Shown: piece by piece, positions 34,304 through 45,886 of the stretch
Layout of the letters: each line of letters begins with the position of its first letter
Position numbering within the stretch: the stretch's first letter is position 1
Origin: Atherinomorus stipes
Taxonomy: Eukaryota; Chordata; Actinopteri; Atheriniformes; Atherinidae
DNA: 64,000 nt
Direction: 5' to 3'
NCBI GenBank assembly: GCA_023101725.1
Contig: JALJCO010001018.1
Coordinates: 1-64,000, forward strand
Position numbers and translations under genes: made by a program
The notes under the pieces: generated by a model
Seen by the model: the letters and a program-made list of their open reading frames with translations, nothing else
What the model was told of the DNA's origin: nothing
Database searches by the model: none

Positions 34304-35638
34304 GTAGGAATCATGAGTTTCAATGAACATGAGTGCACATATTCTACACACGTTTTACCTGCCGATGACCACTGTAGTGAACATATACTATATCTTTAAA
34401 ATAATAATTTTTAAAAATGTTCTTAGTATTTGCAACACTTTCCAAACAACTGGAGTAAAAGAAAAAAAAATGTGATTGCCACTGCTGCTGGACATAATGC
34501 AGGTACACGTCATTTCTCCTCTGGCCTCAGTTTTCAGACATATGCAGTCTATGGGAAAAATTATTATTAGGAACTTGCATTTTAGTTTTACTAAACAGTT
34601 GAAAAAGAACAACAAAAACCTAGAACCAAAGGAGGAAAAAAATATAAATTAAAAATTTAATAAAGAAAAAATCTCTTCTGAATATGGAAAGCTTTTCCAT
34701 CTGCAAATCCAAGGATCAATTCATCTATTTGTAATGAGACTCTAAAGGACACTAAATTGAAAGTACGAGCAGACATAACCTTCAACTCAGAATTAATTTT
34801 CTAGTCTATGAAAGAAAAAAGGGAGATATTCATATTCTCAAGGAGCACCATCATTTCTCTTTCCAAATTGCCTCTCAAGGTGCAACAAGTACCACACTCA
34901 ACAAAGAACCCTCTTGAAACCTTATTTTGTGGTGCATTGTAGCATCTGCTACATCTGACAGTGGGGACAAGCCCTCTCCTGGATTATCTGGTGGATAATG
35001 AGCTGTACCCAGCCATAATTAGATTGACATTTTATGTATGACCTAAACCTCTGCGAATGCAAGATGTGGTTAATTCTTATTTAAAGGTGATACTGGTTTT
35101 GAGTGTGATGCTGGCCTAAAGACAAGAAACTGCATTCAGTCCTAAGAAGAATATATACAATGTTATAAGTGGGCTGATGGTCAAACATTGTGACATAAGT
35201 TGAGGTCCCCTGTGGTTATTTTTCAGAGACTGTTTTTTTAGTTACTGCCCTGTCTTCCTTTATCAGCCAGTGGTTCTCCATCTCACACCTTTGTGCCTGT
35301 CTCTCTCCTCCACCAGCTACAAACTGCCCTTTGCAGATTTAGGCTGTGATTCAATAAAGACTCTAAACAAGAAAAACAAAGAGAGGATGTGTCAAGATGT
35401 TCTCTTTGTTTGTGAACTCAACAGATTTTTATCTAATTTGCATCAGGTGTAAAAACCGTTTCCATAAAATAATAATGAGATCAAACTCTTTGGGGGAAAT
35501 ATTATGAGAAAATATCTTTGAAAAAAGAAGAAGAAAAAAAAAGTTTAAAAAAAAAAAAAAAAAAAACAGAAAAAGGTTTACCAGATGCATTTGTACAATT
35601 TTGTACAAGTAAATTTTGCTAGTACCACTGGACCACTT
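34304..35638. other. no gene recognised
   Basis: AT-rich sequence; A-rich tracts at 34624-34670 and 35518-35570. No TIRs or coding motifs. Confidence 0.5.
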
Positions 35639-35639
35639 T

Positions 35640-36320
35640 TAGCTAGAACCCCTTGATTCTTGGTGTCATAGATTCCACAAGGTCTTGGAAACATTCCTCA
35701 GAGATTTTGCTCCATATTGACATAATAGCATCACACAGTAGCTGCAGATTTGTTGGCTGCATCCCTGATGAGAATCTCCCGTTCCACCACATCCCAAAGC
35801 TGCTCTGTTGGACTGAGATCTGGTGACTGTGGAGGTCATTGGAGTACAGTGAACTCATCATCATGTTCTAGAAAGCAGTTGGAGATGATGTGAGCTTTAT
35901 GACATGGTGGATTATTCTGCTGGAAGTAGCCATCAGAAGATGCTACATTGTGGTCATGAAGGGATGGACATGGTCAGCACCAATACTCAGGTAGGCTGTG
36001 GTGGTTAAACCATGACATGTTGGTGCCAAAAGGATCAAACTGGGCAAAGAAAATATCCCTTACCCCATCACACCAGCAGCAGCTTTAACTGTTTCTGCAA
36101 ATCAGGATGAATATCCTACCATCTGAATGTGGAGCTGAAATGGAAACTCATCAGACCAAAGTTTTTCTATCTTCTGTTGTCCAGTTTTGGTGAGTCTGTG
36201 TGAATTGTAGCCTCAGTTTCCTGTTCTTAGCTGACAGGAGTGGCACCCTGTGTGGTCTTCTGCTGCTGTAGACCATCCGCTCCAAGGTTGGACATGTGTG
36301 TCAGAGATGCTATTTGCAAT
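35640..36320 (-). pseudogene. Tc1-like transposase pseudogene (minus)
   Basis: The minus strand covers the middle and C-terminal parts of the Tc1 seen at 18060. 'QQNNPPCHKAHIIS' replaces the catalytic 'QQDN', so the second Asp has become Asn. A stop (TGA) replaces the Trp before 'PPQSPD', at plus positions 35836-35838. The C-terminus reads 'EECFQDLVESMTPRIK' near 35650. Upstream, the stretch toward 36230 encodes the region before the first catalytic Asp. Inactive. Confidence 0.88.
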
Positions 36321-36482
36321 ATTAAGCTTATTATCCCGTGGGACTTTAATGTTCAAATACAAAAAATGCATTTAACCGCAGTTTCTGTTAGAAGCAATGT
36401 GGAATGTTTGTCAGTGCTGATTTCCTGGTACACCGATGCAACTCAATCTCCTCCAGTTCCCACTGCTCAAGTTAGACACTAA

Positions 36483-36917
36483 AGCCCTGTTTCCATCTGC
36501 GGGCCTGGGTCGGGTTGGGTGGAACTGTACCCTAGAGGTGTATTAACCGGATAGTGCCGCTACATGACCGCATGACATCATCGCAGTGCAACACCTTTCC
36601 TTCAAAGCACCCCCACACGTGACAGAAACTAAGGGGTCATCCCTGCTTTGTTTTTATGCCGGGCAGCACAGGAAGTGACATATTTTTTCAACCAATCAAT
36701 GTATTGCAGTGTCTAAAGCTCCACCTATGTGGTCCAGATCGGTTAGATCAGTACCGCTAGGGAAGGGTACCAAAAAAGTAGGATGGGTTGGGTCGGATAT
36801 AAGGGTACTCGTCCCAGTTTTTATCTGTGGAGACGCAAAAAAATGTGGACTGACCCGACCTGACCCAACCCAGACCCGACCCAGACTCGACCCAGACCTG
36901 CTGGTGGAAACGGGGCT
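36483..36917. mobile_element. PIF/Harbinger-like MITE, copy 1
   Basis: TIRs AGCCCTGTTTCCA / AGCCCCGTTTCCA, with arms extending into GGGTCGGG-rich sequence. 3-bp duplication TAA at 36480-36482 and 36918-36920. Sister of 43130-43549. Confidence 0.82.
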
Positions 36918-36924
36918 TAAGTTC

Positions 36925-37552
36925 TTCATCCCCTGAGCCATCTTCCAGATGTATTAAGGGAGGCTGATATACTGCATCATCCTCTGCGTCAGTCTTTGTG
37001 CTTTGCATATAGCCACTGGATACTGGAGTTGGGCTTGAGTGCTCCATGATGGTGAGCAGCTTTTGTGTTTTAACATTTGTGGTCTGAGCTTCCTTGGTCA
37101 GCTTACTATCCCAGCAGTTATCCCAAACCAGGCACTCATATTTTGCATTTTAGCTTTTTCAAAACCACTGACGACAATTACAAGGAGAAGATGAACGACA
37201 ACAAAGACAAACATGCCGGTAGGGTCAAGTTTTGATTTGGTCACTTCCACTTGTTGGGTGAGTGGCCCACATGTCATATCTGCCACAGCCTGGATTTTGT
37301 TTGCATTTTTCCCTGCCCGAGTGCAGGTGGCCCGGGTCCTGGACTATCTCTTGACCTGGGCCGCACGAGCATAGCCTGCTTACTTTCACATTGACAAAAT
37401 TTGTGGTCAAACGTGCTTGGGCCATGTGAAAAGGGCCTAAATCTTGGTTTTACAATTGAGCTGACTTCTCAGAATTTGTCCTACTCTTCCTACTATAGTT
37501 CCCCTCAACATCTGCGATTCTGCCCTCTGGGAATGCAGCAACCAGACTTCCT

Positions 37553-37553
<1 letters not shown>
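36925..37553. other. unassigned, possible MITE remnant
   Basis: 'GTGAAAAGGGCCTAAATC' at 37425 looks like one MITE end. No partner or coding domain found. Confidence 0.3.

Positions 37554-37608
<55 letters not shown>
37554..37608. repeat. (TC)n microsatellite
   Basis: About 25 uninterrupted CT units. Confidence 0.97.
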
Positions 37609-37610
<2 letters not shown>

Positions 37611-37639
37611 TCACCATTCAGCTTTTTTCAGCTCCAATT

Positions 37640-38030
37640 ACATTCTGATGTCCCTATGGTAGATCCTGGTGGTGAGTTTCAATGTGTAAAATGTCCTGCA
37701 GGCTCTAAATGTACAGCTTGATGTCTTCAATATAGAGATTGTGACTGATGGTGGCCCTGTGGCTTTAGCCATCGTTTGCAGCCATAGTCTATGCAGAACA
37801 ACAGCAGGGACAGAGCACCTCCTTGGTACATGCCACATTTGATGGAGACTTGTGCAATTGGCCTGAACTTGGCCTCAAGAGTGCTCCGCCACAGCCTCAT
37901 TGAGTTTGCAAGGAAGGTGCTGAGTGTTGCTGACCTTGTACAGCTTCAGGCTTTCCAGGATCAATGTAGAGTATGTGGCATTGAGTCACAAGGTTTCTGG
38001 TTAACACGCCAGGCAGTGCATGTATAATCA
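37640..38030 (-). pseudogene. non-LTR LINE reverse transcriptase fragment
   Basis: The minus strand gives, with two stops and small gaps, 'CDSMPHT' (near 37990), 'TFLANSMRLWRSTLEAK' (near 37890), 'PIAQVSIKCGMYQGGALS' (near 37830) and 'LLFCI'. This is RT palm sequence just upstream of the catalytic YxDD box in a fish non-LTR element different from the L1/Tx1-type LINE. The catalytic box itself is not preserved. I do not assign a clade. Confidence 0.8.
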
Positions 38031-38072
38031 CTTTTGTTACTGCAATAATAATAAAAAAGATTTGGCCTTTAA

Positions 38073-38693
38073 AGGGACACTGTGTAATCGGGAGCAGCTC
38101 CTTCGTACTTTTCATGCTGCATTCGCGTGAAACCGGGCAGACCGACGACAGCCACTGCATGTAAAGTTATCCCCAGCCTCTATGTGAAGATGTGGTCCGT
38201 CAGTTACAGTGACATCAGTCCACATCTGATTTGTTGTCATCGCGATGTCGTATTGTTTTCCCTGACCTATGTTTTACCGTCTTTCGCTTGGCTTCATTGA
38301 TTAAAATGACATCTGGTTTGTTACCGACGGCCGTCTGCCCGACTGCACGTGAACCCAGCATCAGTGAGACGCTAGTTTCTCCCCACTGCAGCGCGGTGAC
38401 TTTTCAAAGGCATTACCTCGAACTGAGCTGAAAACTCCGGTGTGTCCGGTGAGTTTCTGTGTTTTCCTACTGTCACGCTTTTCCCGAACGCAAAAACATG
38501 GCGATACGACATGGCAGCCTCCACCGAGCCGCCCCGCTTGATGTGTAAATGAATGATACGAACGGCAAATTTAGAACTTAGAGGAGCACTTCAGTTTGTT
38601 GATGGGAGTGATTACTGATTAATGAAAAAACACTTTTGAACCAAATAATCAGTTTTTGTGAATAAAACACAGGAGAACTTACACAATATCCCT
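38073..38693. mobile_element. TTAA-target element, AGGGACACTGTG family
   Basis: TTAA at 38069-38072 and 38694-38697. TIRs AGGGACACTGTGTAA / AGGGATATTGTGTAA. Non-coding interior, with 'AACATGGCGATACGACATGG' near 38498. Confidence 0.85.
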
Positions 38694-38699
38694 TTAAGA

Positions 38700-39685
38700 G
38701 CTGAATACAATACAACCTTGGACAGTTGAAATGCTCTTTATTTTAAGCAGCTCTGAGCAAAGTGACCTGCAACGTTTTGTTTTGTGCAGCAAGTGAAAAA
38801 GCATTCGTAAAAAGACTCATCACTACCTCGACTGTAGGAGTTGTTGAGATATATTTCTGTTGTGTGTTTCTGGTGGAGTGATGGAGGGTTAGAAGGTTGG
38901 GGACTGGAAATGGAAAGGGTAATAGAGAAGGGGGAGGTGTGAACCTTGGGTGTCAGCAGGGGAAGTATTTTATTCATATGATCTTGCGCTGCTTGCCCAA
39001 GTGTGCAGTAATGGGTCATTCCCATTGTACACGCATTCAGAGGTGGGCTCACAGACCATCACTTCCACATGGCTGGACACAATGAAAAGGAGAGGGATGG
39101 TCTGATGAGGGTGGTAGTGGGAAAAAAGACAAGGGCAAGTAAGTTAATGGATGTTAAACCTTTTGTTCATATACAGTTAAAATGAAGGGTTAATAGACTG
39201 CATTTACAGGGTGTTTTCTCGGGCTTTGTCAACCAGCCAAAGAACTTTCAAGAATAAGCACTTTATTCTTCATAAACAGGATTTATTTTTGTTCCACCTC
39301 ACATCACATACACAGGATTCATCAGGAGGCAAATACAGCTGAAAAACAAAGAAATCACAAAAGGAGGGATCAAATTCCCAAACTTCTGTTTTTAATTTCA
39401 GTAGGTGAAATTAAAGTCATGGCTTAAACACTGATGGGAATAGCTTTTAGCAGTGCATCCATCCTTTACGTGATATAGGGGGTTGTCTTGGATTCCATCT
39501 AGTGAATCAAATTTATCTAATTAAACGAAGAAATTAAAGCTGTGAAATGCCCGGCAAAATTAGTCATTTATTCTTTTATGTTGTGTACACTTTAACTTAG
39601 TGTGTCAGTGTTAGACTGTGGGCAGTCAGTGTAAGAATATACACCCACTGGCTAATTTGTTAGACAAATAATTTCTCGTTAACAC
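38700..39685. other. no feature recognised
   Basis: Unique-looking sequence; no TIR or domain. Confidence 0.5.
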
Positions 39686-39689
39686 AAAT

Positions 39690-39985
39690 ATCTAATTAGC
39701 CAATCACACAGAGGAACCCACAAGTATAGACAAGACTTACCAACAACAGAAAAGCTTTCAACAATCCAAATGATGTTGATGTTACCGAGAGGAAATATCC
39801 AGTAAGGAGCAGCTGACTGGACCAAAATGCCTTGTTGATGTCAGAGATAGGAGAAATGGGCGGACTGGTTGGAGATGATAGGAAGGGCACAAGAGCTGAA
39901 ATTACCACTGGTTCTAACCAAGGTGAGGACAATAACAACTCTGAACACACACACCATGACCAACCTTGAAGAAGATGGGCTAAAT
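39690..39985 (+). pseudogene. Tc1-like transposon, 5' fragment
   Basis: Matches the N-terminal/middle part of the Tc1 at 50535 ('GGTTGGAGATGATAG' shared with 50660; 'AACCACTGGTTC'-like and 'CCAACCTTGAA' shared with 50700-50765). Frames are broken and the catalytic half is absent. Confidence 0.7.
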
Positions 39986-39989
39986 ATCA

Positions 39990-41490
39990 CAGAATCCTAG
40001 CACAGAGTTAAAAGAATTAGTTTATTTTTCCATCTTCTTTTCCCTTTTTTAAAGTAGTGTGGTACATAATTGTTGGGGAAATACTGTCTAATTAGCATCT
40101 TTTACCATGGCTGACGTGTTTTATCACATGTCATTGGAACAGTGTAAGACCTGTCTTGAGCAATAAATTTGGCAATAGGTGCTGAAAATGACCTTGGCAG
40201 GTGGAGGTGAACAAGCCTTTAATATCCCTTTCCTTAGCTTGTGTGTTGTTCTATTTGATTGTGCTAGCTGCATCATCTTGGTATTCACCATGAATTCTCA
40301 GCTGGTGAGTTTTAAGATTTGGTCTTCTGATGCTGTATGTCATTGGTGCTTCTCTGACATGTTGCATTATTTTTTTGCCAGCAAATAATGGAAGTAGGCG
40401 TATACTGTAAGCTGCTTTGATCTGCTGTAGTTGTGGTGCAGACCCATTTCCTTTATTGGTCAACTTACCACTGATGTGAGTATCTTGTATTTACTTTTTG
40501 TGGCATCTTTAACCATGGTTTAAATGTAGGATCCGGCTGGTGACCAGTATGGTTTTACCTGATGTAGAGGCATGCAGCAATATCATCATATCTTTTGCAT
40601 TAAAATGTAGTTTTAATTCATAAAGGTTGATGTTCACACCCCACATAAAATTTCTGATCAAACTCCCTTCTAAGACTTTTCAGTGGTGAAAATGGGGATG
40701 TGTTTGAATAATTATTTAACAATTCCGGTGTGCCTGGCAGTCAGGGTACCAGGTGTGGGGGTGGAGGTACGCAGCTGTGAGACCACCATCCCAGGCATGA
40801 ATCATAACAGTGTCCCCTGTCAATCTGTCAGTCACGGCTGACAGAGACCTCAGCAGGACACTCACCGTGGAGGGTGACAGGGTGTGTGGTGGCAAGTTTG
40901 AAATGTGAGAAGCCACATAATGTGTGTGCATGTTTTGCGTGTATTGCCTTGGCTATGGTCCGGAAGGTAAATTCAGGGTGTTGTGTGCGTGACTCAGGGA
41001 AGAAGTGTGGGATCAGGGCCCAAAGAGGTGTGTGTCTGCAGACCTGCAGTGCATTATGGAAGTGAAGTACGCTATTGAGGCGTAACAAGGGATGGAGAGA
41101 AATTGCCTGGTCACTCTCAGCATGAGCAATTCTGTCTCTCATCCCTGGTTTTGTCCTCTTTATCTTGCTGTAAATCAGAGCTCAAATCTGCTCAGTCTGA
41201 GAGGAAAAGACACTCAACCAGCTCTGGTAAGTTTCTTGTTGTTTATAGCATAAAGTGTGTTTTTATAAACTTTTTCATATTATGCAATTTTATGCACTTG
41301 AAGGTCCAACCTTACTTAGTGTAAACCAGTTGGTTTCCACTATTTCCAACCAGTTCAAAGTTACTTAAATCCTCTTTCTTCCCCATTCTGATGCTCAACT
41401 TGAGCTTCAGCAAGTCATCTTAACCATGAGTGCCAGCCATGTGATTCGCTAATTAGCTATTTCTGTAAACACCAGGGACCGTTAAAAAAA
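39990..41490. other. mostly unique; two candidate exons
   Basis: No transposon. A 48-bp exon-like segment lies at 41179-41226, and a GC-richer open stretch on the minus strand at about 40738-40880. Neither is recognised. Confidence 0.4.
41179..41226 (+). CDS. candidate 48-bp exon
   Basis: A pyrimidine-rich stretch (41129-41170) and CAG precede it; TCTG|GTAAGT follows. One frame reads 'ELKSAQSERKRHSTSS', open across the segment, and the length is a multiple of three. This is a pattern match for a small cassette exon of an unknown host gene. No homology is recognised and there is no neighbouring exon to confirm it. Confidence 0.22.
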
Positions 41491-41496
41491 AAAAAA

Positions 41497-42087
41497 GGAG
41501 ACAAACCTTCCACTACGTCACCCGTTGGTTTTTGAAGAGCTACATAAAAGTGAAGCCAGTTGGGCGTTCCCATTGTCGCCATCTTCGCTGTGTTGCGTGT
41601 GTTCTCACTTCCAGAAAATACAAAAATGGGCAAAGAGCGGCCTCAGGGCAAATGTTTGACAGCCAACGTACTCGGGGCTAAATGCTAACCAAGCTAACTT
41701 GAAACTAACAGGAGCTAACAAAGATTAGCCCCCTAAGCGTTGGGGTAAAGGTAAAACATGCTTGGACTTGCTATTGGCTGCTAAAACCACCGTTGTGCTA
41801 CTCTGTTACAGACTGAGACCTTGCCGAGAGCAAACAAGGAGCTAACTGTTAGCCACCGGCCGGCATTGAGTCTGCTGCATGTCAATCAAAAAGACATGCT
41901 CCTAATTATGTATAATTTCAAGATTTAATAACATCTAAACAGATGAGTTATAAAAAAAATTCACCCCCCTCATAGTTGACATGAAGGTAAACTTGACCCA
42001 TTAATCCTAAAATGATTTTTTGAACCAGGCTGTAAACATGTGTATTTCTGCTGTGAAGTTGGCCTTTTTTTAACATGGGAGTCCATA
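41497..42087 (-). repeat. ATGGCGAC repeat family, copy B
   Basis: Inverted relative to copy A; 'GTCGCCATCTT' at 41576. Head-to-tail with copy C, about 55 bp apart. Confidence 0.88.
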
Positions 42088-42142
42088 AGGATTTGCGCAA
42101 CGATGACGTCTTTCACGTCACCTGCACCTGTAAATTCAGACC

Positions 42143-42775
42143 ATTGACCGTTAAGAGAGAGGGACGAACCCTCCGCTACGTCACCCGTTGGTTTCCGAAG
42201 AGCTAAAAATGAAGCCAGTTGGGCGTGTCCCACCGTCGCCATCTTGCCGTGTCACATGTGTCGTCACTCCCGGAAAATACTACAATGGGCACAGCGCCGC
42301 TGCGGGGCAAATGATTGACAGCTGACGTACTCTGGGCTAAACGCTAACCCAGCTAACTCGAAACTAACAGGAGCTAACAAAGAAAAGCCCCCTAAGCGTC
42401 GGGGTAAAGGTAAAACACGCTTAGACTTGCTTTTTCGCTGACTAAAAATCGCCGTGTGACTCTGCTACAAACTGATACCTTACTGAGAGCAAACAAGGAG
42501 CTAACTAGGAGCCACCAGTCCGCAGGCCGGGCTTCCGGTCTGCTGCATGTCAGTCAAAAGGACACGCCCTTAATTATGTGGAATTTCAAGAATAAATAAC
42601 ATCTAAAGAAATGAGTTATAAAAAAAATTCAACCCCCTCACAGTTGACATGAAGGTGAACTTGACCTATTAAACTTAAAATTATTTTTTGAACCAGGCTG
42701 TAAACATGTTTATTTCTGCTGTGAAGTTGGCCTTTTTAACATGGAGCCGTCATAGTTGGCCACCGGAGGTTGCCG
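42143..42775 (-). repeat. ATGGCGAC repeat family, copy C
   Basis: Same orientation as B. 'CCGTCGCCATCTTGCCGTG' at 42232; ends near 'CCACCGGAGGTTGCCGCTTG' (42760). Confidence 0.88.
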
Positions 42776-42779
42776 CTTG

Positions 42780-43126
42780 ATTCAGACTCTGTATACCAAC
42801 ACAAAGCTCAACAACTACAACAGCTGATCTCCGTGTCATGTTCGTACTACTTCCTTTTTTTTAGTTTAAACAGACTGTTACAACAGAGCCTGATTCTGGT
42901 AGACCATTTGTGCTGTCAGTAAAGACGCAGAGGTTGTATGCGCCGGATAATCAGAGCACACGACGCTTCTGTTGTGTTGTAAGGTGCACATTTGGGTGTA
43001 GTTGAACAATTTCATCGCCTGCTAGAGGCCTGGCATGTGCGCTACATTGTTTCTGGTCATACAGTATTTGCATTTTACCTTGCACAGAGATATGTTACTG
43101 TTGCAGTACTCTTCAAATTCTGAGAC
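42780..43126. other. unassigned sequence
   Basis: No motif recognised between copy C and the Harbinger-like MITE. Confidence 0.4.
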
Positions 43127-43129
43127 TTA

Positions 43130-43549
43130 AGCCCCGTTTCCACCCGCGGGTCTGGGTCGGGTCAGGTCGGGCCAGGCCGGATCGGGTGGGTTTTGGTACG
43201 GGTGTGTTGATTTCACGCTGCGTCCCCACAGCAACCTGTACCGTTACTCTGGAGGCGCTGGACAGCGCTGCTACGTGATCGCGTGACATCATCGCTGTGC
43301 AACGCTGTTTAACCAAAACACCACGCCACACATGACAGAAACAAAAAAGAAGTCACCCCAGCTTTGTATTAGCTCCACATCTTTGGTCCAGATCGGTTGG
43401 ATCAGTACCCCTACCGAAGGGTGCCAAAAAAGTAGGCCGGGTCGGGTCGGATATAAGGGTACCCGTCCCAGTTTTTATCTGTGGAGACGCAAAAAAACGA
43501 GTACCGATCCGGCCCGACCCGACCCAGACCCGCTGGTGGAAACGGGGCT
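43130..43549. mobile_element. PIF/Harbinger-like MITE, copy 2
   Basis: TIR AGCCCCGTTTCCACC at both ends. 3-bp duplication TTA at 43127-43129 and 43550-43552. Shares 'GGATATAAGGGTAC' and 'CAGTTTTTATCTGTGGAGAC' with 36483-36917. Confidence 0.88.
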
Positions 43550-43587
43550 TTACTGATTATTTGGCATAGCATTTATTGTTTTTCTCT

Positions 43588-43682
43588 CTTTTGGGCGTTT
43601 TCCACGACCCGTTACGATTTTCAGACCCATTTCAGAGGGAGCTCTAACCATGCAGAACCAAAACAAAATGTGACGTAACTAG
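43588..43682 (+). repeat. fragment of the GGGC-TTTTCCAC MITE family
   Basis: 'GGGCGTTTTCCACGACCCG' through 'CTCTAACCATGCAGAACC' aligns with the left part of the element at 50043-50527. Right half missing. Confidence 0.6.
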
Positions 43683-43754
43683 GGTTGCCACCATTCAGAA
43701 AAAAAAAAGGGACACCCACCACAGCTCATCGGGGCCATGACCACCACGGCTGAC

Positions 43755-44469
43755 CAGGGCCGTTGCAACAAGGCAAGCAAACCAAGCAATTGCCTGGGGC
43801 CCCAAGCTGGACTGGGCCCCCAAGACACCGTGGCTTTAACCGGGCAACACTCAAGCAGTTACAGAGACCCCAAGCTGCTTCAAAACCACTTTTCTTTCTT
43901 ATTTTAGACACTAGCTACACTATACTGTTGGAATTTTTAAGATTGGACATGCAGAAGTTGAAAATCCCACTTTAAGCTTTTCTCTCTGAGATATTGCGAT
44001 TGGGGAAAGAAAACTTCTGCTTCGCAAGGGAGACCCAAAACTGCTTCCAAACCATATTACTTTCTTATTTTAGTCACGAACTACCTCATACAGTTGGAAT
44101 TTTTAAGATTGGACATGCAGAGGTTGAAAATCCCATTTTTAAGCTTTTCTTGTTAAGATATTGCGATCCACCTGCGACTGACAGTAGTTAGCCAGCGGTG
44201 GAGGGTCAGTGATGGGGCCCATTTGGACACGTGTCCATTCCCATTACATGGTTTCCATCAGAGTGTGTTCCCCCTGCTATGACTGACCATTTATTAAAAA
44301 GTAATCCTATAATTTTTTTATTACGGTATGGGGGTGGTTGCGTCCTTTTTTTTCCCTAAATTTTTAAAATGTAAAAAATACTATGTTTGCAGCATTCTTT
44401 TTAGGGGGGGGGGGGGGGCCCTTCAAGTCCATTTTGCTTGGGGCCCCATAATTCCTTGAAACGGCCCTG
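43755..44469. mobile_element. hAT-type element carrying satellite-like monomers
   Basis: Ends CAGGGCCGTT and, reverse complement, CAGGGCCGTT. Perfect 8-bp duplication CGGCTGAC at 43747-43754 and 44470-44477. The interior contains about two copies of a 165-bp monomer (43860-44165) that recurs at 60540-60826. 'GGGGCCCC' motifs flank the monomers. A 15-G run lies at 44405-44419. No transposase. Confidence 0.9.
43860..44165 (+). repeat. satellite-like monomers, array 1 (about 165 bp period)
   Basis: Unit starts at 43872 and 44037 ('CTGCTTC' + 'AAACCA'). Core 'TTGGAATTTTTAAGATTGGA' and 'CATGCAGA' + 'GTTGAAAATCCCA'. Confidence 0.88.
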
Positions 44470-44547
44470 CGGCTGACACCCAAAGGGTGAGGACCCTCAC
44501 AGCAGGGGTATATTTATTTTGCACCAGTACTTATAGGAAAGGGGTGA

Positions 44548-45023
44548 ACCTCTTCTCTGCGTAGTTCTGCGTGTGTTTGTATGATCTGAGGATATTTAAG
44601 CCACCTGCAGGTACTCCTGTAGGGGATTGCTTGTTTTGTTTTCCAACAGAGACCTTGGTTGTTTAGGGATCGCGGTACAGATGTACCAGTGAACTGTGTA
44701 AGTGGATTCATGTTTTCTCTTCTCTCTCTCTTCCTCTTCCTTACTCCTCTCTCTCTGTTTCACTTTCTATCATTACCTCTATTCACTTTCATTTCTCCCT
44801 TGTCAGGCCCAGCAGTATGAAATGGAATGGTGTAATAGACAAATGTTTAAATAAAGAAATAAAATGAATAAACATGATATCAAGTGGAGCCTTATGTTCA
44901 TAAAGCTCCGCTTGATAAAGCAAAACTGTTCAACAGAATAAAGCAATCAGATTTCCATTCTGCTTGCTTCAATGCTGGACAGGACAAGTAGAGAAGAAAG
45001 AAAGGAAAGAAAAAAAAAAGAAG

Positions 45024-45056
<33 letters not shown>
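44548..45056 (+). mobile_element. second copy of the L1/Tx1-type LINE, 3' end only
   Basis: 5'-truncated copy of the last about 430 bp of the LINE at 2970-10774, with few mismatches. It also has about 45 bp (44585-44630) not present in the large copy. Perfect 13-bp target duplication AGGAAAGGGGTGA at 44535-44547 and 45057-45069. Poly-A/GAAA tail at 44995-45056. Confidence 0.95.
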
Positions 45057-45059
<3 letters not shown>

Positions 45060-45847
45060 AAAGGGGTGAGCAATAAAACAATTGGTCAAACTTAAAGCTT
45101 GAAATGCTTGCAATGAAAACATTGTTTATGCAAAATTGTTGTACTGTATAGAAAGTGTTGTTATTTTGGCTACACATGCTGTAATTACATCCATCCCTAT
45201 TTAAAATACTCAAAATAAACATTTCGACACAGAATAAACAGAAAGCTATACAAGTTTTGTTTATGGGAGAGTGATACAGGAGTCAGCAATGCAACTGCAA
45301 CATTCTCTGTGATTCCATTCATTTTTTCATGAGTTTGAGTCGGTGTCTTGTAGTACTGCGCTATATAAACCAAAACTCTTGCCCATGAAGCCCACAATGC
45401 ATTTTGAAATGTCACATGCCCTTTCGAGCCCTATAATCACTCTAAAAACATTACATATCTTCATATGGGATGAGGTCACTGCAGAGCTGCTAGTCATCCG
45501 TATGAGGTGACCCGGGCATCTGGATGTCACCTGGACGCCTCTCTGGTGAGGTGTTCTGAGCATGACCCCTTGAAAGACCTAGGTTACACTGGAGGGATTA
45601 AGTCTCTTGGCTGGTCTGGGAAGTTGGAACGCCTTGGGATCCTCCTCGATGATTTCTATTTTTTTTACATCTCTGTATGTTTAGATATCTGTAAGTATTT
45701 TCCATGTTGGCTGCTTTGGTTTTGGAAGTATAGACTTGTAATACTATGTTAGAGCACACTAAATAAGACAATAGAGTTAATGAAAAAAATATTCAAAGTA
45801 AAACACCTTTAAAACAAAAACTTAGAATTAAAATCTTCCCTCCAGGC

Positions 45848-45886
45848 TGTCAGAAAGCACATAATGACATTATGTGCTTTCTGACA
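45848..45886. repeat. perfect palindrome, 19-bp arms
   Basis: TGTCAGAAAGCACATAATG, one A, then its exact reverse complement. Not inside a recognised element. Confidence 0.97.
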
